The notes beneath the pieces were generated by a model. The model was not told the DNA's origin. It saw only the letters and a list, made by a program, of their open reading frames with translations, and made no database searches. Positions 11,322 to 22,149 of a DNA stretch of 64,000 nt are shown here, one piece after another. The number at the start of each line of letters is the position of its first letter. Positions within the stretch are counted from its first letter, which is position 1. The translations under genes were made by a program, and so were the position numbers. The stretch covers positions 5,139,800 to 5,203,799 of the forward strand of contig OY829330.1 in the NCBI GenBank assembly GCA_963691655.1, written 5' to 3'. The stretch is from Toxonevra muliebris. Taxonomy: Eukaryota > Arthropoda > Insecta > Diptera > Pallopteridae.

Positions 11322-12904
11322 TTAGCGTGGAAACTCCGTCATTAAGCTCTGATATTTTTTCATCTGCAAACTGATTTGCACGGCCTTTTCTTGTAGACTT
11401 CTTAGCAAAAGCGTTTTGGAAGTGTCAATTTTATTTTCAACTAACCACTGAATACATGCGCAAAAAGAGTTTACTGCATCCACATGATTTACCTTTGAAG
11501 AGGGTTCAGGTGGAACCACAATGGTTTCTTCTTCATCATGATTATTCAATGTGAGTATATCGTTGATGATGTTGTCGTTATTCCACTCAGCATTTGGAAA
11601 TGCGCCCTCTGGTAAACGTAAAGCGTTTTTGGTCGCGATAACTTCCTCATTTTGCTGAAGAATAGAAAGAGGAACATCGTCTTCTTCGTCGTATCCATCG
11701 CTATTAAAAATTCTGTTCCAGCATTTTTTTAATGATTCTTGAGATATTTTTTTCATGAAAAAGCAGTCAAAGAATCAGTTTGGAACAAGGTGGTCTGCTT
11801 GAGGCATGTCTCAAGACTTTCACCTGGGGTCACAACCATGGACAATAAATTGCTACGAAAATGAAGTTTTAAGAGCCTAATCGCATTCTGATCCATAGGT
11901 TGAATCGATGGAGTGACATTTGGAGGAAAACACATTACCCAAATTTTTCTGTCTTCGGTCTCTTTTACTGATTCATCAGTAGGCGGATGACTTGGGGCGT
12001 TATCCAACAATAAAAGTGCCTTCTTGGGAAGCATTTTGTCTTCCAGAAAACATTCTACCTGAAAATGAATTTAAATAATTTATAAAGCAATGTATAAGTT
12101 CATAGATACACAGTTTAATTAATATATCTCTGGAATAAAAATATCAAAGAGCCACTTTTTGAAAATCGTTGCATTCATCCAAGCAAATTTGGAGTGTGCA
12201 TACTTAATCGTCAAAATCTTGTTGCAAAATGATCTTGGTTTTTGTGCTTTCCCAATGACGAAAGGTTCTATTTTTTTTTTGTCCCTTCTGCATTTGCACA
12301 AACAAGAAATGTTATTCTTTCCTTTAACACTTTTCAACCTGGTGCACATTTCTCTCCCGAGTGGGCACATGTTTTATTATTATTGATGGGTATGCACTGC
12401 GACCTTGAGATCTTTTGTGCCCCGAGCATATGTTTTGTCTGGTAGCATTTTCCAATAAAGGCGGGTTTCATCCGCACTGAACACTACTTCATGTGAGAGG
12501 TTGCGTTCCTCTATAATATTTCCTTGCCTTTTAATGAATGGGGCTACAAATTCTTTGGACGAGGATAATTTCCTTCAGTAGCCTAATTTTGTGTCGTTTT
12601 TTGAATTTTGTAACCCAACCTTATGCAACTCGCGCTCTTTACTTTTCTATTGTGCAGCACATACTGGAACATGACATTTTCGATGCGTTAAAAACCACTG
12701 ACGAAGTGCATCTTCCATTTTATCAAGTTCTCCAGTTTTCTTTTTGTAGCGACGTTTCGCAGAACTTGTTGTGCTGGCTAAAATCTGGGTCTTCTGTTTT
12801 TTTATTGTGCAAATGGTTGATTTAGATAAGCCAAATTTTTTCGAAATGTCTGATGAAGACTTTGGTTTATCAAAATCCGTGAGTATATTCATTTTATCAT
12901 GCAA
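11322..12904 (-). pseudogene. Pogo/Tigger-like (CENP-B-fold) transposase, broken
   Basis: This is a DDE transposase of the pogo/Tigger/Jerky group. The N-terminal part (12904-12647) has the CENP-B-type helix-turn-helix, with ISKKFGLSKSTICTIKK, and a linker to a second DNA-binding domain (RRYKKKTGELDKMEDALRQWF). The core follows: SADETRLYWKMLP with the first Asp (about 12460-12430), then VIGKAQKPR (about 12250). LLLDNAPSHP with the second Asp is at about 12000, and IQPMDQ with the third at about 11905. The C-terminal acidic tail is 11756-11322. All three catalytic Asp motifs are still visible, but stops near 12370 and frame changes near 12600, 12080 and 11755 break it. The last part (144 residues) overlaps the previous frame by a few bases. 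Confidence 0.88.
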
Positions 12905-13210
12905 GGAAGTGCGTTTTTTTGTTTTAATTTTGTTTTTTACTTAAAATTAACTTAACACAATCGATCAGCCGAAAAACGATGACAACGCCAGATATATGAT
13001 TTACAATTTGAATAATAAGGATGAAAAAGAAAACAAGCAAGAAAAGCATATTTAGAGAAAAAAATGATTTTAATAAAAAAAATAATAATAATCTAACGTC
13101 TCCATCGTAAGGTTTGACATTTGTTAGGATATACGTACTCAGAACGTTTTGCCATATAAGCGTCATTTGTGTTATTTACATTGAGCTGAAAAATTAATCT
13201 CGGCATAATA

Positions 13211-13497
13211 GTGCGGACACACGAGATTTTTTTAGACATTTTAGATTTTGTTTTCATAACAGCTGATCTTTTAATATTTATTAAGTGAAAAAATAAAGTA
13301 ATGGAGTCCATTGCCATTCTTCCAATTATCCATAATTGTTATATAATTTCTTGGTGTCCAAATCCAATGGAAAGGCAACATTATTTACACAAAATTTCTT
13401 CTTCTCCAAACTTATAATCTGTCAAAAAACGAATTTGAAATTCCACCTAAATTTGAAATTCAGAATTTCAACGAAATGCACTCTCGTGTGTCCGCAC
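13211..13497. repeat. Short inverted repeat, MITE-like
   Basis: GTGCGGACACACGAGA (13211-13226) recurs as a perfect reverse complement at 13482-13497. The 287-bp span has no coding content and no convincing direct repeat at its edges. It abuts the start of the mariner relic. Confidence 0.6.
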
Positions 13498-13499
13498 CA

Positions 13500-14320
13500 C
13501 AAAAGTGGAATTAAATCGTGAACATTTTCGTGCTTTTATTTATTATGATTTCAACATGGACGTTCTCAACAACAGTGCATTGATAAACTTACTTCAATTT
13601 TTGGCGATTAAGCACCCATAGATACCACTGTTTTTTGCTGGTATAAAGAACTCCAATTTGGCCATCGTTCGCACACATACGAATTGCGTGAAGGTCGTTC
13701 GAAATCAGCTGTTGTATCAGCGAACATAGATACTGTGCGAAAGCTGATTAAGCAAGATCGTCATGTGATATATAAGGAGATTGAGGCAACCTAGCATACA
13801 TAAGATATTGCATAATCATATGGCCGTGAAAAAGATTTGTTCTCATTGGATAACATATAAATTGAGCTAAGACATAAAAAAGACTCGTGTTGATTGGTCC
13901 AAGAAAATGATTAAAAAATGCAACGGCGCTGGGACAAAATATATGTATAAGATCGTGACAGATGACGAATCATGGTAATACTTGAGCAATGTAAAACAGT
14001 CACTTCTGAATTTGCTTGCCAAAAGTATTTAATGAATTGAGTAAAAAGAGCAAACGCCGATTCGTTCTTCATAACGACAATGAGATCTCTCACACGTCAA
14101 ACAACCGAATTTTTGACGATTCAAAATTTCGAATTGATGGATTATCCGCCGTACAGGTCTGATTTGGTACCCAATGACCATATTTTTGAGGTATCTCAAG
14201 AGGAATAGAAAATTGATTTAAAGAATTCAGAAGTGTATAAATCTTCATGGAGAGTATTTTGAAAAACAACAAAGCCGTTTTCATTGCTACAGCCGGATCT
14301 TACTTAAGTAGTGCTCCTCG
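13500..14320 (+). pseudogene. Mariner transposase relic
   Basis: A DDE transposase of the mariner type, readable only by following several frames. It opens near 13510 with NREHFRAFIYYDF, the mariner helix-turn-helix start. QDRHVIYKEIEA (about 13752) corresponds to the second DNA-binding helix. RVDW-type and VTGDE-type segments surround the first catalytic Asp (about 13890-13970, where DESW is legible). LHNDNEISHTS (about 14070-14100) carries the second Asp. ELMDYPPYRSDLVPND (about 14130-14180) carries the third, in the place where mariner proteins have YSPDLAP(N/T)D. More than ten stops or shifts are present. Terminal repeats were not recognised. It is an old, inactive copy. Confidence 0.85.
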
Positions 14321-14445
14321 GATATTTAAAGTTAATTTATACAATTTAACTCTCAGCCCTCATCACGGGTGAAATTCACCCATGCTAAATTTGAATTGCT
14401 TAGCAAGCCATAAAAGTATGAAAAAAAATTCAAATCAGTTACATG

Positions 14446-15152
14446 TAGAGTTGCCAGCTGCAAATCGGGCTTCATCTGGACATTGAGATAAAATATTTGG
14501 ATTTTTTAGTTTTTATCCGGACATTGAAAAAAAAAATTTAATACAAAAAATTCGGTCTGTCTGAAATGATTTCCAAAATATTTCAGCTCTAGCGAATACC
14601 GTTTGTGAGCTGGACTATCTTGAAAACCTTTTTCTTTATTCTTCAATTTTTCTTTTTTTCTATTATTGAGTGATTAGCTAATGACACAGTGCAATAAAAT
14701 TTCAACTTTTGTCTTATGCGCGAGATTTTCCAATGGTTTTGTAGGTAGAAAATGGAAGAATGGAATGGAAGTGTATATACAAAAATTCTTTATCTCTTTG
14801 TGCTTAACAACTTTGCTTCAGACATCAAATTCATATCTGTTACAATAAACTCATTTCTTAATAGCTCCTGAAGACTCTATTTACCGTAAAACCGTTGGGA
14901 AAATCTAGCGCATAATTTTTTTGTTGTACTGTATAATCAGTGTAGCACACCATTTAAACTTTAACTTACGGAGCCGATGCATAAATAATTTCAGCGCCTG
15001 AGGCTTTTGCTATATTTTTAAATTGTTTAATGTGTAAATGTTAAATTCATGAGTAAAAATTTTATATGGGCAAATTGCTGGAAATCGGGGCTCTGGACAT
15101 GGGACTAAAAATCTGGACAATCAAAACGAATCAAGATCGTCTGGCATGCCTA
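14446..15152. mobile_element. Non-autonomous hAT-type element
   Basis: The element is bounded by perfect 8-bp direct repeats GTTACATG (14438-14445 and 15153-15160). The ends are TAGAGTTGCCAG at the left and, reverse-complemented, TAGGCATGCCAG at the right (9 of 12). The length is 707 bp with no coding capacity. Subterminal repeats CTGGACA occur at both sides (about 14473, 14515, 15094 and 15113). A diverged inverted copy lies at 31690-33390. Confidence 0.8.
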
Positions 15153-15177
15153 GTTACATGTAAATTACCACGCTTCG

Positions 15178-16566
15178 GCATTATTATTATTATTTAGGGG
15201 AGCCCAACCAGGCAGGCACTGCGACCTAAAAGATCTTTTGTGCCATTCCCCATTTTATGACAAAAGACGTTCAGCTGACCTAATAAAAGTCAAGACATCT
15301 TTTGTAGAAGAAGATTTTATGTGATTAGCCGTCAGAAAAGGAATACCAAAAATTCTTCCTCTGAGCCGAGCCAAGGCCGGACACTCACACAGAATGTGCG
15401 GTGTCGACTCTTCATCTTCCAGACATAGACGACACTCTGTCTCATTAGACAGACCTATTTTGTTTAGGTGATATCAGAGCCCATAGTGTCCAGACATGTA
15501 GCCCACCAGTAGCCTAAGGTCAGATTTGGGATAAGAGATGGGCTTATTTTGGGCAAACGGAATGATAAGTGCTTTTGCCTGTCTTAAACCTGGGATAGAG
15601 TTCCAATACTCTAGCCATTTTGCCTTAGACCACTTCTCAACGATAGATTTCGTAGAGGTCCAGCCGACTCCACAGAACGGATCGGGGCCAATGTGCTTGG
15701 TAGATGAACCTTGTCTAGCCAGTTCATCGACGGCCTCATTACCAACAATGTCACAGTGGCCGGGTACCCAACAAAGCGTCACTTTGTTACGAGTAGACAG
15801 GCGCTGGAGACTCTCAAAACACTCTTTCACCAGTTTAGAGGAAAAACTCCATGAAGAGAGTGCTAAGAGAGCCGCCTGGCTGTCTGAAAAAATTACAATA
15901 TTTGCGCCTTTAAGACCTTTATACAGGTTTATATGAGCGCAGGTCTCAATTGCGTATATTTCGGCTTGAAAGACACTGGGCCAAATACCCAGAGGGATTG
16001 TGCTTCTAGTATTGGGTCCTACAACACCGGCACCAGAACCGCAGTCCATTTTCGAGCCGTCTGTATACCAATTCGGACCTGGAAGGAAGAATGATGTTGA
16101 ATTTCCTACCGAAACACAGATCCCTAACCATATAATTCAATACAGTACATATTGGAGTGTTAGGAATTTCGTCAAGAATGCTCAGGTGACTATAGTTGCC
16201 TTTTATTAAGCTTGACGCAGCCGCAAAGCAGTATTTGCGGCTGTTTTCTTGATGAAAATGTGTAATGGCACCAGGCCAATCAACGCTTCAATGGCAGGAG
16301 TTGGACAGGTGCGCATAGCTCCAGTTATGGAGACGCAAGCAAGCCTTTGGAGCTTGTTAAGTTTGGTGATGGCCGAGCCCTGCATGACTTTGGGCCACCA
16401 TACTAGAGCCGCACAGGCTATGATAGGTCTAACTATCATAGTGTAGAGCCAGAAGATCATCTTAGGAGTAAGACCCAATGTGTCACCAAAGAGTTTCTTG
16501 CAGGCCCAGAAAGCCCTAGTGGCTTTTAAGCATAGTTTGCGTGTGTGTTTTGTCGTGATCAGATAG
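15178..16566 (-). mobile_element. I-like non-LTR retrotransposon, 5' truncated, with TAA tail
   Basis: Read on the minus strand, the element ends in a run of TAA repeats (15178-15194), the tail type of I-group elements. It is truncated at the 5' side near 16566 inside the RT thumb. It contains the RT C-terminus, RNase H and a C-terminal Cys/His region (about 15440-15360). No flanking duplication was established. Confidence 0.82.
15230..16566 (-). pseudogene. I-like retrotransposon ORF2 C-terminal half with RNase H
   Basis: The upstream part (16566 to about 16206) is the RT thumb/connection: ACKKLFG, then MIFWLYTMIVRPIIACAALVWWP, LNKLQRLACVSITGAMRTCPT and ALIGLVPLHIF. A frame change near 16200-16060 leads to TDGSKMDCGSGAG, the start of the RNase H domain with its first Asp. 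The 191-residue frame 16049-15474 supplies the rest: FQAEIYAIETC (E30 of this frame), FSDSQAALLAL (D56) and WVPGHCDIVGNEAVDELA (D108). All four RNase H acidic residues are thus present. The downstream Cys-rich segment (ECRLCLEDEES-like, about 15440-15400) matches the zinc knuckle at the end of I-group ORF2. The frames are broken by stops and the whole 5' half is absent, so it is dead. Confidence 0.88.
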
Positions 16567-18350
16567 TTGCTTTTTTTAGGAGAAAAGATAGCTTCAATTT
16601 TTTTTGGGAAATTTTATCCATGGCAGTGTAGTTTTTTTTTTACTTTTTGCACTGTAACCCTCTAGTTCTCAAATTTTTGATTTATAAAAAACAAATCGGA
16701 ATTGATTAATATTGGCGTAAAAATTATAAACTGATTTAAAAACCCAGCTTTTTATCAATTTGTTTTAAGTAATTAATTATTTTATGTACAAAATTCTCAG
16801 CTATCCATAGCTAGTTTTTTTTATCTGGATAGTATGATGAGAAGTATTTTTTTTTTTTTTTTCACTTTTATCTCAAATACAATCAAAATAATTAATTTTT
16901 CTATCCTAGGGAACGAAGAACAGCAATTTAAAGGCTCGTCGAACAGGCGGAAGGCCGTCTAATCGATTTAAAGCTGATTTTTTGATTATTACCCATTGAG
17001 GGTTGCGTTCACTCTACTTCCATGCAGAAGAAAAAAAAGACCAAGTTTTTATGCTCGGGTTGCGACAATGGTCATGTTTCTTGTCATTTCATAAGTTCTG
17101 TTCTGTTGAAATACTTACTGCATTTTATATTTTACAACATTCCTTAAACAAAATATTTATAACAAATAAAAAACAGTCAGACATTATGTCTTAGGATAAC
17201 AGTAAGGATTAAGGATTTCACATATGTTTCAAATAAATTTTTTTTTTTAAATTTTATTTTAATATTTGCGTTAAATTTTGATAAAACTCAAACAGTTTTT
17301 GCAAAAAAACTTCGGGGTGAAAGGTTCAAGTCAATGTAGAATATTTCGTGTGCCAATATTACTCATGATTAAAAAAGTTTCACCTTTAAATTTCAGATAC
17401 GCCTTATTCCAATGTTCTTTCTTCAACCTTTTGTATACTTTTTTTTTAATATTTGTTTGTAGGTAAAATGCGCGCTAAAAGCAGAGGGATGTTCGATTTG
17501 TTATATATTTGGCACAGGTGGGTTGAAAAAATTTAAAGGTTGAATCAGTGGAGAATGAAGATGATGGACAAGTGTGCTCCCATATAAATACATACATACT
17601 TACGGTATTTTCTTTTACATACATATATTTAAACTACATATAATTTCAATTTTACTTTTTGAACAACAGAATCTTTATTTCAGAATTAAATAAAATGTTT
17701 TACATGTCAATAAAATAACAACTTCAGCAATAATAAAGTATGTACATTATACTTAATTAACTAAAGCATTTGTAATGTAGTTTTACTCTCAGTTCCTGTG
17801 TTTGTGGATTGGGTGCCAAGTTCCGCTTGATAAAGTTGAAGTTTCGCTGCATACGTAAGATTTCAAAAAAAAAAGCTTCCACTAGGAAACCTCAGAATAG
17901 ACTCTTGTTTTAAAGTGTAACTACATATTATAAATATTAGTGCTCTTATTGTTATGAGAGTGTATTGAACCACGCTCCTTTACTTTGGACGCAGGAAGTT
18001 TGTATGTAAATACATGTTCATGAAAGAAAAAAAAGATTACCTATCTAATTTTTTACCGTTCTGTTTATCATTTTCGCTCTACTTAATTTCAAGGAATTTT
18101 CAAAAAGCAAACGCCAACACTCATTGCCTCCATGGTGATCTCTAAGGATGTATGTTAAAGGTAGGAGAGGTAATATTAAATACACAAAAGTAAAAGAAAT
18201 TAAATTTTAGTCTGACATAGATGTTGTTATTGTTGTTGTCAGTTGTGTTAAGTGGAAAATTTGCGTGGAATGTTTGCTAATGATTTAAATTGAACACATT
18301 TTTAATTTGTATAACTAACTGGTACGCGTTAAAATTATCGCTGTCCTTTG
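16567..18350. other. AT-rich stretch without a recognised gene
   Basis: Homopolymer T runs (16629-16640, 16847-16862, 17229-17239) dominate. No domain was recognised on either strand. A small GC-richer island at 16935-16965 is isolated. Confidence 0.5.
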
Positions 18351-18375
18351 TTTTTTTTACCACGTTTATATCAAC

Positions 18376-19140
18376 CATTGGCGTAACTAGGTAGGGGCCT
18401 GGGGGAGCACGGCCCACCACAGCTGGCTCTAGGCCCACCTCAGAAATAATATGGCAAGAAAAGTTAAGTCCAAAGAAAATGATTAACTTAAAGATTATAT
18501 AAAAACTTGCATTCATTAAAAAAAAATTGAATGTTTATTAAAAAAAGTAAAAATATTTGTTTACTTTTCAAATTTTTGCTTTTGCAGCAAAAGCTATGAT
18601 AAATGCTTAAAGCAGTAAAAGATTATTTTAACATTTCCTTATTCTATTAGACATAGGATAGCCAGACGTACTGATTCGATCCGGACATGTCCTGATTTTT
18701 TTTTATGATGATGCCTGATGCCTTGAAATCTCGAAATCAGTACGAAAATGTACTAAGAATTTTTGTGCTTAACCTTAATGGTCTTAAAATCGTTTTTGTA
18801 GACAGTCTCACCCTGTTTGTTTCTTTTCCTGTTTGTTCACCAAATAAAATACGTATGCGTTACTGCTATCGAGAGGAGAAAAGCAATATTTACTTGAAGA
18901 AAACTCGGTTAACGTAAGTTTTTAGTCCTCTCAGGATTAGCTTGAGCTGTCCCGTTATAAAGACTTTGGTTAAGAGCAACCATGTAACAGAAAGGTTTTC
19001 AAATGTATCTATTATTAACATTGAAAAAAAACTTGTTAAAAAAACAATTACAGCCGAAAAGGGTGTTAAATATATTCTCTGGGGGGAGGAAAGGGAGGGG
19101 GACCTGGCCCCCCCAGAGAATTATCCTAGTTACGCCAATG
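18376..19140. mobile_element. Non-autonomous hAT-type element with confirmed empty site
   Basis: The ends are CATTGGCGTAACTAGG at the left and its exact reverse complement at the right (16 of 16). Perfect 8-bp duplications ATATCAAC flank it (18368-18375 and 19141-19148). The related copy of the host repeat at 38836 reads straight through ATATCAACTCGC without the insertion, which confirms both borders. The length is 765 bp with no transposase. G-rich/C-rich subterminal blocks are present (18392-18418 and 19080-19116). Confidence 0.92.
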
Positions 19141-19160
19141 ATATCAACTCGCTTTCAATG

Positions 19161-19193
19161 GTGTCTGTCTGTCTTTGTGTCTGTCTGTCTGTT
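19161..19193 (+). repeat. (CTGT)n microsatellite
   Basis: An imperfect CTGT/TCTG run is part of the conserved core of repeat family A. The equivalent in the second copy is 38873-38891. Confidence 0.85.
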
Positions 19194-19448
19194 CGGCACA
19201 AATTTTGCAATCGATTTTAAACTAACTTCCCGATGAGCTAGAGACTTGAAATTTTAAATTTAGTTCAGAACAGGAAGACAATGCAATATGAGATATCTGA
19301 AATATATATAAATATAATAATATTTAAAATATTAGCATCGGAAGTTTTTAAATTTGTTCATAGATCAAAGCATTGCATTCATCGTTGTAAAAATCATTGC
19401 TTTAGCGGGAGTATAATATATATGTGTGTACATGCACACATGCAAAGA

Positions 19449-20468
19449 GGTCGCAATTCGCTCTTGTTGAAATTGGAACAAAGAAACGTAGAAAACAGAA
19501 ACGAGGTGCAATACTGATGGTGTGAAATTGACGGTTGTCAGCACATCCAGCAGACAAAATGTATGAATGGATGAGTTTGACGTGTTTGATTCAACAAATA
19601 TTTAACATTTCTTTTGACAAATAACATTCAACATTTACAATATTTACATATTCTTTATATACAAATATGTAAACGTTTGGTTGCGGTTTTGCATATTTCA
19701 TATAAGTACTTTTGAATCTTTTTCTACTGATTTCATGAATTGTTATTACTATTTTCCACATTTCAACTAAATATATGTAAAACGTTTATTTAGGTAAAAT
19801 GTTGAAATATTTTAGTTGAATATATTTAGCTTAAATGTTGGAACTTTATTTCATTTCTGTTACAAAAAATAGAATCAGAACGAGGTGCAAAGTAAAAACG
19901 ATTGAAAATGTTAAATTTGAAACTCTGTAATGGATTATTTTCGTCAACTATCAGGAAAACAACAAAAACACACATCTCTTCTTCTTATTCTTTGCTTTGG
20001 TTTTCTGTTACAATCAAATTTTAACATGAGCTGCAATGTTAATTCTTTTGTATATGTTAAATTTCATAAACCGTTGCTACGATAACATGTAAACAAACAA
20101 TTTTTGTATTTATTTTACATATATACATATAAATTCTACAAACATACATGTCGAGGTACAAATACCGGTGTGAAAGCGACGGTTGTCATAAATATAAATC
20201 TGATTGTAATAATATTTACATAAAATCAAAACAAAACGTTACTGTAACATATTTGTATATAAAGAATATATAAAAAACTGTAAATGTTGGATGTTATTTG
20301 CCAAAAAAAATTAAAAATATTTGTTTTATTGAACACGTCAAACTCATCCATTCAAACATTTTGTCCGCTGGATGTGCTGACAACCGTCGTTTTCATGCCA
20401 TCGGTATTGCACCTCGTTGCTGGCTTCTACGTTTCTTTGTTCCTATTTCAACAAGAGCGAACTGCGAC
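19449..20468. repeat. Long inverted arms inside repeat family A
   Basis: The left arm, from about 19449, reads GAGGTCGCAATTCGCTCTTG, a C-rich GTAGAA block, ACGAGGTGCAATACTGATGG, GACGGTTGTCAGCACATCC and ATGAATGGATGAGTTTGACG. The right arm, to 20468, has these in reverse complement and reverse order (GTCAAACTCATCCATTC at about 20337, GGATGTGCTGACAACCGTCG at about 20369, GCGAACTGCGACC at the end). The arms span at least 200 bp each. An extra partial unit (CGAGGTACAAATACCGGTGTG) lies at 20152. Such long arms suggest a foldback-like element or head-to-head copies. Confidence 0.75.
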
Positions 20469-20763
20469 CAGTGTGGCCAACTCAGCGCTTTCCCGCTGAT
20501 TTTAGGCCTTTTTGAAAACTAAAACGGTGAAAAAAGTGATTTAGCGCTCTGCACGTTTTTTCAATTTAAAATATCTTTGAAAAATCGAAAACATTTTCAT
20601 TGACTAGAAATATCCGATGTGTGCCTGTATTATTGAAAAAGTTTAAATGTATTGAGTTTTCTTGCACTTTTATAAGGAAAATAATTTAACGCTTTTTTTT
20701 AAGAAAATACGCGTTTTATTTTTCATTTTAGCGGATTTTGAAAAACAAAAGTTGGCCACACTG
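20469..20763. mobile_element. 295-bp non-autonomous hAT-type MITE
   Basis: It begins CAGTGTGGCCAACT and ends with the exact reverse complement (14 of 14). It is flanked by ACTGCGAC (20461-20468) and ACAGCGAC (20764-20771), an 8-bp duplication with one mismatch. Removing it joins ...GCGAC to CTCTTTACAATC, which is exactly what the second copy of the host repeat shows at about 39688. The interior is AT-rich and non-coding. Confidence 0.9.
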
Positions 20764-20901
20764 ACAGCGACCTCTTTACAATCTATCCTCTTTGTCTGCT
20801 CATTCAAGGGAACGAAACACAATTGCGTCGTATGACAGTATATATTAGTGATGGGGTTTTCGGTACGATCGTAAATTTTTGGTGCCCGGACAAAAAAAAT
20901 G

Positions 20902-21041
20902 TTGGGTGTTATGACCGCCCTAGGAATGGCTATAACGCCCAAAATCATTTTAGGCGTTATGACCGTTTTCGGGGTTAAAGCGGTCGCAACGCCTAATTTT
21001 TTTAGGCTTTGTGACCGCCTTTGAAGCGGCCATAAGGCCTA
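20902..21041. repeat. Array of three related hairpins
   Basis: Three successive imperfect palindromes (20902-20942, 20951-20995 and 21003-21041) each read roughly TAGGCGTTATGACCGC - short loop - GCGGTCATAACGCCTA, separated by AT-rich spacers of 8 bases. A related half (ACGGTCATAACGCTCA then GGGTGTTAAAG) occurs at 21776-21804. Each unit could form a 14-18 bp stem. No protein is encoded. Confidence 0.8.
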
Positions 21042-21432
21042 ACAATTTTTTCTTGTAATATTTTTCATATTATATAGTTTTCAATAATGAAAATTGTGTT
21101 TTGATTAAAAATCAGTTACTTTTAGAAATCAGTATTACGTTTAGAACGTCTCGTTAAAATTTGGCTTAGCATCGTGTCAGTCGTATATACGCTTTTGTTT
21201 TCAGTGCCAATTGCGAATATAATAAAGAACTATATTGAAGCTGATAATCGTCATTTTTTAATTGAAGCTACATTCTTGGTCGTACCATTTTGTGGGTATA
21301 AGGAATTCCTTATAATATACATTGGACAGAATAGACATGTAAGTCACAGTAATATTTTGGTCGTAAAATATTTAATATTATAGGATATATGTAGTTATTG
21401 AGTGTGTTTAATTGAAATGTAAGATTGAAAGA

Positions 21433-21552
21433 AGCGCCGCAGGGAAAATTTTTTTACAAAAATAAAGAAAAAATGAAAATATTTAAAAAAAATCAATTAA
21501 ACTGAATCAATATCTTGATTTATTTTTGTAAAAATATTTCATGTGAGGCGCT
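21433..21552. repeat. Single inverted repeat of about 120 bp
   Basis: AAGCGCCGCAGGGAAAATTT and TACAAAAATAAA at the left pair with TTTATTTTTGTA and ATGTGAGGCGCTC at the right. The arms are about 35 bp with a few mismatches. No target duplication is evident. Confidence 0.55.
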
Positions 21553-22149
21553 CATTTCCATGCCATTCCCATTTACTATATCAGCATATTTTTCCCTTTT
21601 GTTTTTTTTATAGGTTTACCCATTCGCTTTCATACTAATGTCGAGAAAAACGGAAGAGTTTTTTATTTAAGAAAGCCAATTTGTGAAAAAGCCTGAAATA
21701 AAGCTGCATTTTCTTATACCTGAAAGTTTGGTTTCGTTTTACTTTTGAAATTTTAATGAAAGAATCACAAAAACGGTCATAACGCTCATTGGGTGTTAAA
21801 GACAGAAAAATTCGTTGTCGAATTCTGACCAAGTTTGCCAAATAAAATAGGGAAAAGTTTCCAACTATTCTCAATCCCCTTGAAAGCTGCAGTTATTTTT
21901 ATTAATCAAAAGGGGGGAACAATGATCCAATCGACCCTAAGTCGTGCCAACCAATAAATCTCTCGTCGTTTCTATTGAAAACTATGAAGAAGCTTATTGA
22001 CCCTTACGCAAGAGATAAACTTCTGAAGGCTACACCTTTGTATTTGTAAACAAAGATTATGCGTTGTAGTTAAAAAGCACATTAATACCTTTGTTCTCAT
22101 CTTAGCTCCGCGGATCTGTTGTCAAGATAGACAACAAGGCCGCTTTGCC

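Larger units (their letters stand above)
9769..12950 (-). mobile_element. Pogo/Tigger-like transposon, decayed, carrying a Tc1 insertion
   Basis: The coding remnant at 11322-12904 reads on the minus strand as a pogo/Tigger (CENP-B/Jerky-like) transposase. A candidate 3' terminus is CAGTCGACCTCC at about 9769, similar in form to Tigger ends, which begin CAG(T/A). The Tc1 element at 9887-11179 interrupts the region between that terminus and the coding part. I could not find a matching terminus on the right, so the right boundary is open. Confidence 0.55.
18355..20880 (+). repeat. Dispersed repeat family A, copy 1, with two insertions
   Basis: TTTTTACCACGTTTATATCAAC starts both this copy and the one at 38836. 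The shared order is a (CTGT)n tract, TTCGG.ACAAATTTTGCAATCG, CCCGATGAGCTAGAGACTTG, a long AT-rich block with TATATATAAATATAATAAT, ATTAGCATCGGAAG, and then inverted arms containing GAGGTCGCAATTCGCTCTTG and ACGAGGTGCAATACTGATGG. This copy is interrupted by hAT-type insertions at 18376-19140 and 20469-20763. It runs on to GTTTTCGGTACGATCGTAAA near 20870. No protein is encoded. The CTGT tract and overall form recall DINE-1/INE-1-like repeats of Drosophila, but that is inference only. Confidence 0.8.

Noticed and set aside
15538..15936. 132-codon plus-strand frame
   Set aside because: Antisense shadow of the RNase H domain on the minus strand.
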